Of a stretch of 13,505 nt of DNA, positions 7,369 to 13,505 are shown in pieces. Under the pieces are notes generated by a model. The model ran no database searches. It worked only from the letters and a program-made list of their open reading frames with translations, and was not told the DNA's origin. Source of the stretch: Candidatus Omnitrophota bacterium (GTDB taxonomy: Bacteria; Omnitrophota; Omnitrophia; Omnitrophales; JACROU01); contig JACQQR010000112.1 in NCBI GenBank assembly GCA_016206875.1, positions 1-13,505 on the forward strand. The letters are read 5' to 3'. Position 1 is the stretch's first letter. Each line of letters opens with the position of its first letter. The position numbers and the translations under genes are program-made.

Positions 7369-8004
7369 ATGCCTAATCAATTACAAAAAAATCCTGATGT
7401 TGCCCATTTTTACCTTCGCCGCCTTCATTCACTTCTCGGCGTGATTCCCGTTTCTGCATTTTTGGTTGAGCATATGATTGCCAACTCATTCATTTTGAAA
7501 GGGCCCGAGGCCTATAACAGTGTCATTCAAGCTCTTCGCAGCCTTCCTTTTCTGGTCCCGCTGGAAATTTTATTGATTGGATTCCCCCTGGCCTATCACT
7601 CCGTTTACGGAATTTATATTACGCTCACCGGCTCAGCCAATACGGCTAGTTACAGCTATTTGCGCAATTGGATGTATGTGCTTCAGCGCGTATCCGGCAT
7701 TATTGCCCTTGTGTTTATCGCTTATCATGTGTGGGAATTCCGTATTGCCAGCGACATTTATGGATTTGAAGTCAGCTACGAAGCCGTTTCAAAGGCGCTC
7801 GCCAACCCATGGAATTTTGCGTTTTATTCTGTGGGGCTGGCCGGCACGATGTTTCACTTTGCCAATGGCCTTTGGCTGTTTTGCATCACTTGGGGAATTA
7901 CTCTTGGGCCTAAATCTCAACGCATTGCCGGATGGATTTTTGCCGTGGCGGGGCTCGTGTTCTTTGTGCTGGCCATGCAAACGATTTGGGCGGTGGTTCA
8001 ATAG
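7369..8004 (+). CDS. sdhC: Succinate dehydrogenase cytochrome b558 subunit (di-haem membrane anchor)
   Basis: 211 residues with five predicted membrane helices (about 20-42, 61-86, 102-124, 150-176 and 186-208). This single-chain anchor carries electrons between the iron-sulfur subunit and menaquinone in the membrane. Five histidines (H20, H35 in VEHM, H77 in YHSVYG, H120 in YHVWEF, H163 in FHFANG) sit at positions shifted by a constant 7-8 residues from H13, H28, H70, H113 and H155 of the Bacillus subtilis protein, the set that includes its haem ligands. This marks a type B, di-haem enzyme. No SdhD is present or expected. The ribosome site is weak and lies in the arm of the preceding hairpin. 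The gene is followed by a heptad hairpin and then sdhA. The same complex can act as fumarate reductase. Confidence 0.95.
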   Translation: MPNQLQKNPDVAHFYLRRLHSLLGVIPVSAFLVEHMIANSFILKGPEAYNSVIQALRSLPFLVPLEILLIGFPLAYHSVYGIYITLTGSANTASYSYLRNWMYVLQRVSGIIALVFIAYHVWEFRIASDIYGFEVSYEAVSKALANPWNFAFYSVGLAGTMFHFANGLWLFCITWGITLGPKSQRIAGWIFAVAGLVFFVLAMQTIWAVVQ

Positions 8005-8011
8005 CAAATGA

Positions 8012-8090
8012 TAGTCGGTAGTGGGTAGTCGGTAGTGGGTAGAAAGCTTTTACTACTGACTACCCACTACTGACTACCGACTACCCACTG
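8012..8090 (+). repeat. Hairpin built of tandem 7-nt units (TAGTSGG family)
   Basis: The left arm is TAGTCGG, TAGTGGG, TAGTCGG, TAGTGGG, TAG (8012-8042). The right arm (8051-8089) is made of the complementary heptads CTGACTA, CCCACTA, CTGACTA, CCGACTA and CCCACT. The loop centres on AAAGCTTTT. The arms can pair in more than one register because of the 7-nt period. It lies between the sdhC stop and the sdhA ribosome site (AAAGGAAG, 8092-8099), which remains free. Confidence 0.88.
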
Positions 8091-8101
8091 CAAAGGAAGT
8101 T

Positions 8102-9850
8102 ATGTCCGAAATTCCAGTAAGCAAAAAAGTCATTGTGATAGGCGGCGGCTTGGCCGGTTTAATGGCCACCATCAAGCTGGCCGAAGCCGGATTCCATGTC
8201 GATCTTTTTTCGTTGGTGCCCGTAAAACGCAGCCATTCGGCTTGCGCTCAGGGCGGCATGAACGCCTCTGTCAATACCAAAGGCGAAGGCGATAGCCCTC
8301 AAATTCATTTCCAAGAAACCATTCATGGCGGCGATTATTTGGCCAATCAGCCTATGGCACTTGAGATGTGCAAGCGTGCGAGCGGCTATGTGTATCTCCT
8401 CGACAGAATGGGCGTGCCGTTTAACCGCACGCCCGAAGGTCTTATCGACTTTCGCCGCTTCGGCGGCACGAAGTTTCACCGCACGGCTTTTGCCGGCGCC
8501 ACCACAGGCCAGCAGCTTTTATACGCCCTGGATGAGCAAACACGCCGTCATGAAGTGGAAGGCCGGGTACGAAAATTCGAAGGCTGGGAATTTCTTTCCG
8601 CAATTCTTGACGATAAAAAAATCATTCGCGGCATTACCGCGATGAATCTGACCCGGATGGAAGTTGCGGCGTTTCGCGCCGGCGCTGTGATTTTGGCCAC
8701 GGGCGGATGCGGCATGATTTTCGGCCAAAGCACCAACTCTACCGCCTGCACGGGAAGCGCCGCCGGCGCGGTGTTTCAGCAAGGCGCGTGGTACGCCAAC
8801 GGCGAATTCATTCAAGTGCATCCCACGGCCGTTCCGGGTGAAGACAAAAACCGGCTGATCTCCGAATCCATACGCGGCGAAGGCGGGCGCGTTTGGACGT
8901 ATAAAGACGGTAAGCCCTGGTATTTTCTCGAAGAATGGTATCCCAATTACGGCAATTTGGTGCCGCGCGATATCGCCACGCGCGCCATTTTTAAAGTATG
9001 CCGCGAACTCAAACTGGGCGTGGATGGAAAAGATGTGGTGTATTTGGACGTATCGCACCTGGCGCGCCATGTGCTGGAAGAAAAATTATTAGGCGTGATT
9101 GAAATTTATGAAAAGTTTGCCGGTCAGGACCCGCGCAAAGTTCCCATGAAGGTGTTTCCCTCCGTGCACTACACGATGGGCGGAATGTATGTGAACGATA
9201 AACAGATGTCGAATGTGTCCGGGCTTTTGGCGGCCGGGGAATGTGATTATCAATATCATGGCGCCAACCGGCTGGGTGCCAACAGCCTTCTTTCTTGTTT
9301 CTACGGCGGGGAGCTCGCCGCACAAACCGCGGTGGAATATATTAAAGGAAAAGAAAAAGAGGAGCCCGTCTCCGGCGGTGAGCGTGTTTGCGAGCTCGAG
9401 GTAAAACGCCAAAATGAAATCAACGAACATCTGCTCGCCGCCCGCGGAAAAGAAAATCCATTTTCACTTTGGGAAGAAATGGGACGATGGATGACGGAGA
9501 ATGTGACTGTGGTGCGTTACAATGACAAATTGAAAAAAACAGAAGAAAAGTTGTTGGAGATCCAAGAACGTTATCAAGATATTAATCTAAGCGACATGAC
9601 CACTTGGGTCAATCAACCGCTTGTCTTTGCGCGCGATTTGTGGAACATGATTGTGTTGGCGCGCGTCATTACGCGCGGGGCGCTTTTGCGCGATGAAAGC
9701 CGCGGGTCCCATTACAAACCGGAGTTTCCGAATCGAGACGATGAAAAATTTTTGAAAACCACTGTGGCTCGTTACACCCCGGAAGGCCCGGAAATCAGCT
9801 ATGAAGCGGTGGATACATCCTTGATACAACCCAAGCCGAGAGTGTATTAA
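8102..9850 (+). CDS. sdhA: Succinate dehydrogenase/fumarate reductase flavoprotein subunit
   Basis: 582 residues. The catalytic subunit oxidises succinate to fumarate, or reduces fumarate, with covalent FAD on the cytoplasmic side of the membrane. GGGLAG (14-19) is the FAD-binding start. H45 in RSHSACAQGG is the covalent flavin histidine. ATGGCG (199-204), H240 in HPTAVPG, R289 in LVPRD, H356 in VHYTMGG and R390 in HGANRLGANS are the expected flavin and substrate residues. The sequence follows the Bacillus subtilis SdhA type closely, including VNTKGEGDS and FNRTPEGLIDFRRFGGT. The ATG has a strong ribosome site (AAAGGAAG) two bases upstream. The stop overlaps the sdhB start by one base (TAATG), which suggests translational coupling and matched subunit amounts. 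Confidence 0.97.
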   Translation: MSEIPVSKKVIVIGGGLAGLMATIKLAEAGFHVDLFSLVPVKRSHSACAQGGMNASVNTKGEGDSPQIHFQETIHGGDYLANQPMALEMCKRASGYVYLLDRMGVPFNRTPEGLIDFRRFGGTKFHRTAFAGATTGQQLLYALDEQTRRHEVEGRVRKFEGWEFLSAILDDKKIIRGITAMNLTRMEVAAFRAGAVILATGGCGMIFGQSTNSTACTGSAAGAVFQQGAWYANGEFIQVHPTAVPGEDKNRLISESIRGEGGRVWTYKDGKPWYFLEEWYPNYGNLVPRDIATRAIFKVCRELKLGVDGKDVVYLDVSHLARHVLEEKLLGVIEIYEKFAGQDPRKVPMKVFPSVHYTMGGMYVNDKQMSNVSGLLAAGECDYQYHGANRLGANSLLSCFYGGELAAQTAVEYIKGKEKEEPVSGGERVCELEVKRQNEINEHLLAARGKENPFSLWEEMGRWMTENVTVVRYNDKLKKTEEKLLEIQERYQDINLSDMTTWVNQPLVFARDLWNMIVLARVITRGALLRDESRGSHYKPEFPNRDDEKFLKTTVARYTPEGPEISYEAVDTSLIQPKPRVY

Positions 9851-10596
9851 TGCGAAAAGAAAAAATCACTCTCAAAATTAAGCGGCAGGACTCGCCTCAA
9901 CTGAAGCCTCGTTGGGAAACCTTTAGTCTCAAATACCGGCCGGGCATGAATATCATTACCTGCCTGATGGACATCCGGAAAAATCCGCGCACCCTGGACG
10001 GAATGAAAACCACGCCCGTGAAATGGGAGCAGAATTGCCTGGAAGAAGTGTGCGGCTCCTGCACGATGATTATCAACGGCCGTGTACGCCAGGCCTGCGC
10101 CGCGCTGGTCGACAAGCTGGAGGATCCCATCACGGTTGAGCCGATGAAAAAATTTCCGCTGGTGTGTGATTTGGTGGTGGACCGTTCTTCCATGTTTGAA
10201 ACGCTCAAGCATGCCAAAGCCTGGGTGCCTATCGATGGCACGTACGATGTGGGTCCCGGGCCAAGAATTGAGCCGGAAAAGCAGCAAGAAATGTATCAGC
10301 TCACTCGCTGCATGACTTGCGGATGCTGCCTGGAAGCTTGTCCGCAGGTGAATGCGCATTCTCCCTTTATCGGTCCGGCAGTGATCAGCCAAGTACGGCT
10401 GTTTAATGCCAATCCAACGGGGCGTTCCAATGCACGAGAAAGGTTGGAATCGCTGATGATTACCGGCGGCGCCCAGGATTGCGGCAATGCGCAAAACTGC
10501 GTGGAAGTTTGCCCGCTCCACATTCCGCTCACCACATCCATTGCGGAAATCAATAAGCAGATTACATTGAAATTACTTGGCATGCTAAAGGAATAA
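9850..10596 (+). CDS. sdhB: Succinate dehydrogenase/fumarate reductase iron-sulfur subunit
   Basis: 248 residues. Carries electrons from the flavin to the membrane haems through three clusters. Ligands are all visible: [2Fe-2S] C63, C68, C71 and C83; [4Fe-4S] C154, C157, C160 and C221; [3Fe-4S] C164, C211 and C217. The order and spacing match known SdhB (CxxCxxCxxxCP, then a late CxxxCP). The gene starts inside the sdhA stop codon, with a weak GAGAG ribosome site within the sdhA end. It is followed directly by a heptad hairpin and the carbonic anhydrase gene. Confidence 0.97.
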   Translation: MRKEKITLKIKRQDSPQLKPRWETFSLKYRPGMNIITCLMDIRKNPRTLDGMKTTPVKWEQNCLEEVCGSCTMIINGRVRQACAALVDKLEDPITVEPMKKFPLVCDLVVDRSSMFETLKHAKAWVPIDGTYDVGPGPRIEPEKQQEMYQLTRCMTCGCCLEACPQVNAHSPFIGPAVISQVRLFNANPTGRSNARERLESLMITGGAQDCGNAQNCVEVCPLHIPLTTSIAEINKQITLKLLGMLKE

Positions 10597-10597
10597 T

Positions 10598-10665
10598 GTA
10601 CAGCGTACGGCGTACAGCGTACGGCGTTACAAATACGCTGTACGCCGTACGCTGTACGCCGTACG
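10598..10665 (+). repeat. Hairpin built of tandem 7-nt units (GTACRGC family)
   Basis: The left arm has GTACAGC, GTACGGC, GTACAGC, GTACGGC (10598-10625). The right arm has GCTGTAC, GCCGTAC, GCTGTAC, GCCGTAC (10637-10664). Pairing arm to arm in phase gives mismatches or wobbles in every unit. Shifting by one unit in either direction gives a perfect 21-bp stem with an 18-base loop. The element begins one base after the sdhB stop and ends three bases before the carbonic anhydrase ATG, leaving no room for a ribosome site. Confidence 0.9.
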
Positions 10666-10668
10666 ATT

Positions 10669-11199
10669 ATGTGGCCAGACCCGAATCCAAAAGAAATCTT
10701 TAAGCCTGTTGTTCACAAAACCGCCTACATCGCGCCGCTGGCGTATGTAGGCGGGCGCGTGGAAATAGGCGCTTATTCAAGCGTTTGGCCGGGGTGCGCA
10801 CTTCGCGGCGATATCAATAAAATTGTCATTGGTGAGTACACGAATATACAAGATGTATCTGTCTGCCATGTGGACAATGACATGCCCTGTGTGATTGGAA
10901 GTTATGTTACGGCGGGCCACAGGGTGATTCTCCACGCCTGCACTATTGAAGATGAAGTGCTGGTGGGTATGGGCTCTATCATTATGAATCGCGCCGTGGT
11001 GGGCCGTGGCACCATCATCGGCGCCGGCAGTTTGGTGACAGAAGGCAAAATATTGGAACCCGCCTCGCTTTATCTGGGCCGGCCGGCAAAAAAAGTGCGG
11101 AGTTTGACGCGCGAAGAAATCGCCCACAACAAGCATTGGGCAGAAAAATATGCGGAACTGGCCAAAGCCCATATCCAAGGCCGGTTTCTGAAAGCATAA
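10669..11199 (+). CDS. Gamma-class carbonic anhydrase family protein
   Basis: 176 residues, a left-handed beta-helix protein with hexapeptide repeats (for example VGGRVEIGAYSSVW, IVIGEYTNIQD, VVGRGTIIGAGSLV). It probably interconverts CO2 and bicarbonate, as a trimer in the cytoplasm. The three zinc histidines are present as H67 (in VCHVD), H84 (GHR) and H89 (LHACTI), with the five-residue gap between the last two as in Cam. RGD (46-48) and NIQD (59-62) also match. The short loop between H67 and H84 places it with YrdA/CamH-like members, several of which have weak or unproven activity, so it could have another role. No ribosome site precedes the ATG because a repeat ends three bases before it, but no later start fits the family. 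It lies between sdhB and sucC, an unusual place for this gene. Confidence 0.9.
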   Translation: MWPDPNPKEIFKPVVHKTAYIAPLAYVGGRVEIGAYSSVWPGCALRGDINKIVIGEYTNIQDVSVCHVDNDMPCVIGSYVTAGHRVILHACTIEDEVLVGMGSIIMNRAVVGRGTIIGAGSLVTEGKILEPASLYLGRPAKKVRSLTREEIAHNKHWAEKYAELAKAHIQGRFLKA

Positions 11200-11205
11200 A
11201 AATGT

Positions 11206-11258
11206 TTTGTCGTTCCCGCCTGCCTGCCGGTAGGCAAGGCTTTTGCGGGAATGACAAA
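11206..11258 (+). repeat. Short nested palindrome with the same outer arms as the MITE-like elements (copy D)
   Basis: The outer stem TTTGTCGTTCCCGC (11206-11219) pairs with GCGGGAATGACAAA (11245-11258), with one G-T wobble. The loop is replaced by another near-palindrome, CCTGCCTGCCGG followed by TAGGCAAGG (11219-11239). There is no core like copies A-C. It fills the gap between the carbonic anhydrase stop and sucC. The nine bases left before the sucC ATG are TTTCCTCCC, with no ribosome site. Confidence 0.85.
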
Positions 11259-11267
11259 TTTCCTCCC

Positions 11268-12557
11268 ATGAAAATACACGAATATCAAGCCAGGGAAATT
11301 TTGGAAAGGTACACACTCCCGGTGCCGAAGGGGTTTGTGGCGGAAACGCCCGCCATGGCTCAGCGGGCGGCGCGAGAAATCGGCCACTACTGGCTGGCCG
11401 TGAAGGCCCAGGTGCATGCCGGAGGCCGCGGCAGGGCCGGCGGCGTGGCGCTCGTAAAAAGCGAGCAGGAACTCCTGAGCGCCGCCTCACGCATTCTCGG
11501 CATGGAGCTGAAAACGGCGCAAATGGCGGGCGGTAGCATCAAAGTGCATCAGGTGCTGGTGACCGAGCAAGTGCCTATCGCCAAAGAATTGTATCTGGCC
11601 ATCACGCTCGACCGCGAGCGAGGGCTGCCTTGCGCTATTTTTTCTGCAAGCGGGGGCATGGACATTGAAGAGCTGGCTAAAAAATCCCCGGAGAAAATTA
11701 TCGCCGTTCATTTTGAGCCCTCCACGGGCCTTGCCGCATTTCGTGCCCGCGATTTAATTTTTTCGCAGGGTTTCGAGGCCGCCACGGCCTTGGAGTTGGC
11801 GCAGATTGTGGAGAAGCTCGTCCGGATTTTCGTGGACATGGACTGCTCTCTTGTGGAAGTCAATCCGCTCGTGATTACGAAGGAAGGCAAAGCCGTTTTG
11901 CTGGACGCAAAAATCAGCTTTGATGACAACGGGCTTTTCCGCCACCCTGAATTCATAGGCCTGCGCGATGAAAAGCAGGAAGATGCCCGCGAACTCGAAG
12001 CGGCCGAGCACGGCCTAAGCTATGTGGGCCTGGATGGAAATATCGGATGCATGGTCAACGGTGCCGGCCTGGCCATGGCCACAATGGATCTCATCAAACT
12101 GGCCGGCGGGGAGCCGGCTAACTTTTTAGATGTAGGCGGCAGCGCCACAGCCGGCAAAGTCACTTCGGCCTTTAAAATTATTTTACGCGATTCAAAAGTA
12201 CAGGCGGTGCTTGTGAATATTTTTGGCGGTATCATGAAATGCGACATCATCGCGCAAGGTATTTTAGACGCGCTTCGTGAAGTTAAAATTTCCGTGCCGC
12301 TTGTGGTGCGCCTGGAAGGAACGAATGTGGAAACGGGGCGTGAAATCTTGAAACATTCAGGCATCGCGATTATTACGGCGAATGATTTGAAAGATGCGGC
12401 GGAAAAAGTAGTGGGACAGCTGGGAGGGAGGAGACAGCAGACTTCTGTCATTCCGCGCGCGCCTCAGCGGGTCCGCCGGGGCGGAATAGCGGGTATCGAG
12501 TGTCTTGGTTTTTCAGACAATGCTAAAGTCACTGGACTGCTGTATTCTCGGCTGTGA
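11268..12557 (+). CDS. sucC: Succinyl-CoA synthetase (ADP-forming) beta subunit
   Basis: 429 residues. With SucD it interconverts succinyl-CoA and succinate plus ATP. It has an ATP-grasp N-terminal half starting MKIHEYQAREIL, with K46 in AVKAQVHAGGRG, N199 in EVNPL and D213 in LLDAK at the same numbers as in E. coli SucC. The C-terminal ligase half shows NGAGLAMATMDL, FLDVGG and FGGIMKCDIIAQGI. The ATG at 11268 is chosen because the family begins there; the frame continues upstream only through repeat D. The conserved protein ends near residue 386 (family length about 388). The last 37 or so residues and the TGA stop are encoded by repeat copy B. No ribosome site is visible: the leader is pyrimidine-rich (TTTCCTCCC). 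An ATG for sucD follows 13 bases after the stop. Confidence 0.95.
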   Translation: MKIHEYQAREILERYTLPVPKGFVAETPAMAQRAAREIGHYWLAVKAQVHAGGRGRAGGVALVKSEQELLSAASRILGMELKTAQMAGGSIKVHQVLVTEQVPIAKELYLAITLDRERGLPCAIFSASGGMDIEELAKKSPEKIIAVHFEPSTGLAAFRARDLIFSQGFEAATALELAQIVEKLVRIFVDMDCSLVEVNPLVITKEGKAVLLDAKISFDDNGLFRHPEFIGLRDEKQEDARELEAAEHGLSYVGLDGNIGCMVNGAGLAMATMDLIKLAGGEPANFLDVGGSATAGKVTSAFKIILRDSKVQAVLVNIFGGIMKCDIIAQGILDALREVKISVPLVVRLEGTNVETGREILKHSGIAIITANDLKDAAEKVVGQLGGRRQQTSVIPRAPQRVRRGGIAGIECLGFSDNAKVTGLLYSRL

Positions 12558-12562
12558 CAAAT
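12446..12562 (-). repeat. MITE-like palindromic element, copy B, inverted and decayed, inside the sucC 3' end
   Basis: Read on the minus strand, the core at 12504-12530 matches the copy A core with one difference in 27 bases. The left flank starts TGTCATTCCGC like the other copies, but its loop carries an inserted nested palindrome (CGCCTCAGCGG and CCGCCGGGGCG, about 12460-12482). The right arm (12531-12562) has drifted but still ends in TGACAAAT. It supplies the sucC tail and stop, and ends at the sucD ribosome site. Confidence 0.8.
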
Positions 12563-12570
12563 AAGGAATC

Positions 12571-13449
12571 ATGAGCATCCTCGTTGGCAAACATACTCGG
12601 TTAATCGTGCAAGGAATCACCGGCAGCGCCGGAACATTTCACGCCAAGCAAATGCGTGAATATGGCACGCAGGTGGCGGGAGGTGTGACTCCCGGCAAAG
12701 GCGGCACGTTGGTAGAAGGCGTTCCCGTTTTTGATACGATGAAACAAGCGGTTGGGGAAACCTCTGCCAACGCCACGGTGATTTATGTTCCGGCTCCCTT
12801 TGCCGTGGATGCGGCGATGGAAGCCGCAGACGCAGGGATTTCCTTAATTGTCATTATTACTGAAGGCATTCCATCCTTGGATATGGTCCGGCTCAAATTA
12901 TTTCTCAAAAATTTTCCAAAAGTTTGCTTGATTGGGCCGAATTGCCCGGGCGTGATCACACCGGGGGAGTGTAAAATCGGCATTATGCCCGGCTACATTC
13001 ATAGGCCCGGAACCATCGGTGTGATTTCACGGAGCGGAACGCTGACTTACGAAGCCGTATGGCAGCTCACGCAGTTGGGCTACGGGCAATCTACCTGCGT
13101 CGGCATCGGCGGGGATCCGGTGCACGGCTTGAATTTTGTCGAGAGCTTGAAATTATTCCGTGAGGACAAAGGTACTGAAGCCGTTGTGTTGATCGGAGAA
13201 ATCGGGGGCACTGCGGAAGAGCAAGCCGCCGAATATATAGAAAGAGAATTCAAGAAACCCGTGGTGGCTTTTATCGCAGGGCTCACGGCTCCTCCGGGCA
13301 AGCGCATGGGTCATGCAGGTGCTATCATTGCGGGTGCGAGCGGCAAGGCCCAGGATAAGATTACCCGGCTGGAGCGCGCCGGAGTCCGGATATCACGTAG
13401 TCCGGCAGAGATTGGAAATACCATGAAAGCTTTGCTGGGAAAGGTATAG
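12571..13449 (+). CDS. sucD: Succinyl-CoA synthetase (ADP-forming) alpha subunit
   Basis: 292 residues, the usual length. It binds CoA and carries the phosphohistidine intermediate. The N-terminus GKHTRLIVQGITGSAGTFH (6-24) is the CoA-binding Rossmann start, IGPNCPGVITPGECKIGI (121-138) and SRSGTLTYEA (153-162) are signature segments, and H248 in GHAGAIIAG is the phosphohistidine (H246 in E. coli). A TAAGGA ribosome site (12562-12567) is very close to the ATG. The preceding repeat B ends at this site. Pairs with the SucC encoded immediately upstream. Last gene of the operon seen in the window; a new copy of the repeat begins right after its stop. Confidence 0.97.
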   Translation: MSILVGKHTRLIVQGITGSAGTFHAKQMREYGTQVAGGVTPGKGGTLVEGVPVFDTMKQAVGETSANATVIYVPAPFAVDAAMEAADAGISLIVIITEGIPSLDMVRLKLFLKNFPKVCLIGPNCPGVITPGECKIGIMPGYIHRPGTIGVISRSGTLTYEAVWQLTQLGYGQSTCVGIGGDPVHGLNFVESLKLFREDKGTEAVVLIGEIGGTAEEQAAEYIEREFKKPVVAFIAGLTAPPGKRMGHAGAIIAGASGKAQDKITRLERAGVRISRSPAEIGNTMKALLGKV

Positions 13450-13505
13450 TTGTCATTCCCGCGAAAGCGGGAATCCAGCGACTTTGAGCATTGTCTGAAA
13501 AAACC
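13450..13505 (+). repeat. MITE-like palindromic element, copy C, cut by the window edge
   Basis: It starts at the base after the sucD stop with TTGTCATTCCCGC and the perfect stem-loop ATTCCCGCGAAAGCGGGAAT (13454-13473). The core begins at 13480 (GACTTTGAGCATT, then GTCTGAAAAAACC) and matches copies A and B with small indels. The right arm is expected just outside the window. A strong hairpin directly after the last gene could also stabilise the mRNA end, but there is no T-run that would mark an intrinsic terminator. Confidence 0.88.

Noticed and set aside
8519..9070. Minus-strand open frame of 183 codons inside sdhA
   Set aside because: Shadow of the conserved sdhA coding sequence with no domain signal of its own.
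9847..10521. Long open frame on the minus strand opposite sdhB (224 codons)
   Set aside because: It lies fully opposite sdhB, whose cysteine ligands and family match are clear; the minus-strand product shows no recognisable domain.
8012..10665. Heptad repeats considered as a CRISPR array or tandem regulatory operators
   Set aside because: There are no unique spacers of constant length; units are 7 nt, contiguous, and arranged as an inverted pair in each gap.
11136..11267. Upstream extension of sucC by 44 codons to an ATG at 11136
   Set aside because: That part overlaps the end of the carbonic anhydrase gene and runs through repeat D; family similarity begins exactly at the ATG at 11268.
10777..11490. 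Minus-strand open frame of 237 codons across the carbonic anhydrase and sucC start
   Set aside because: It spans two well-supported plus-strand genes and a repeat; the product is Arg/Pro/His-rich, as expected for a shadow frame.
13450..13505. Hairpin after sucD considered as an intrinsic terminator
   Set aside because: No T-run follows the stem, and the same hairpin and core occur elsewhere as a repeat, so it is called a repeat; a role in ending or protecting the mRNA is still possible.

Overview
This window looks like a chromosomal piece of an uncultured bacterium of the PVC or candidate-phylum type, possibly Omnitrophota. That assignment is an inference. It rests on the first protein, whose N-terminal part resembles, from memory, a family of very long proteins common in Omnitrophota, and on the many short palindromic repeats between genes. 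No rRNA, tRNA, CRISPR, phage or transposase gene is visible.

Layout. Positions 1-4305 (+) hold the 3' part of a very long gene that is cut by the left window edge. Its product has a partial enzyme-like N-terminal domain, then about 14 units of a helical repeat with an almost perfect 49-residue period, then a low-complexity tail. Converging on it with a 20-bp overlap is an inositol-monophosphatase-family gene (4286-5083, -). A short divergent spacer (5084-5172) separates that gene from a co-directional run of eight genes (5173-13449, +): isocitrate dehydrogenase, malate dehydrogenase, succinate dehydrogenase subunits C, A and B (the Bacillus-type, di-haem, menaquinone-linked form), a gamma-class carbonic anhydrase, and succinyl-CoA synthetase beta and alpha.

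How the genes work together. The run covers four steps of the citric acid cycle. Citrate synthase, aconitase, the 2-oxoglutarate-oxidising enzyme and fumarase are absent from the window. All of the encoded enzymes can work in either direction in principle. A carbonic anhydrase between sdhB and sucC would fit a cycle that handles CO2/bicarbonate heavily (reductive branch or anaplerosis), but the sequence does not prove direction.

The most unusual feature is not a gene. Every gene junction in the citric-acid-cycle run carries a palindromic repeat element, except the translationally coupled sdhA/sdhB overlap. There are at least three unrelated sequence families: (i) an approximately 90-bp MITE-like element whose arms are the hairpin ATTCCCGC-GAAA-GCGGGAAT, with a shared core of about 27 bp (three copies, plus one core-less relative); (ii) two hairpins made of tandem 7-nt units, with the same architecture but different sequences; (iii) a C-rich/G-rich hairpin after mdh. 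Two copies of the first family have been captured into coding sequence. They now encode the C-terminal tails and stop codons of isocitrate dehydrogenase and SucC.
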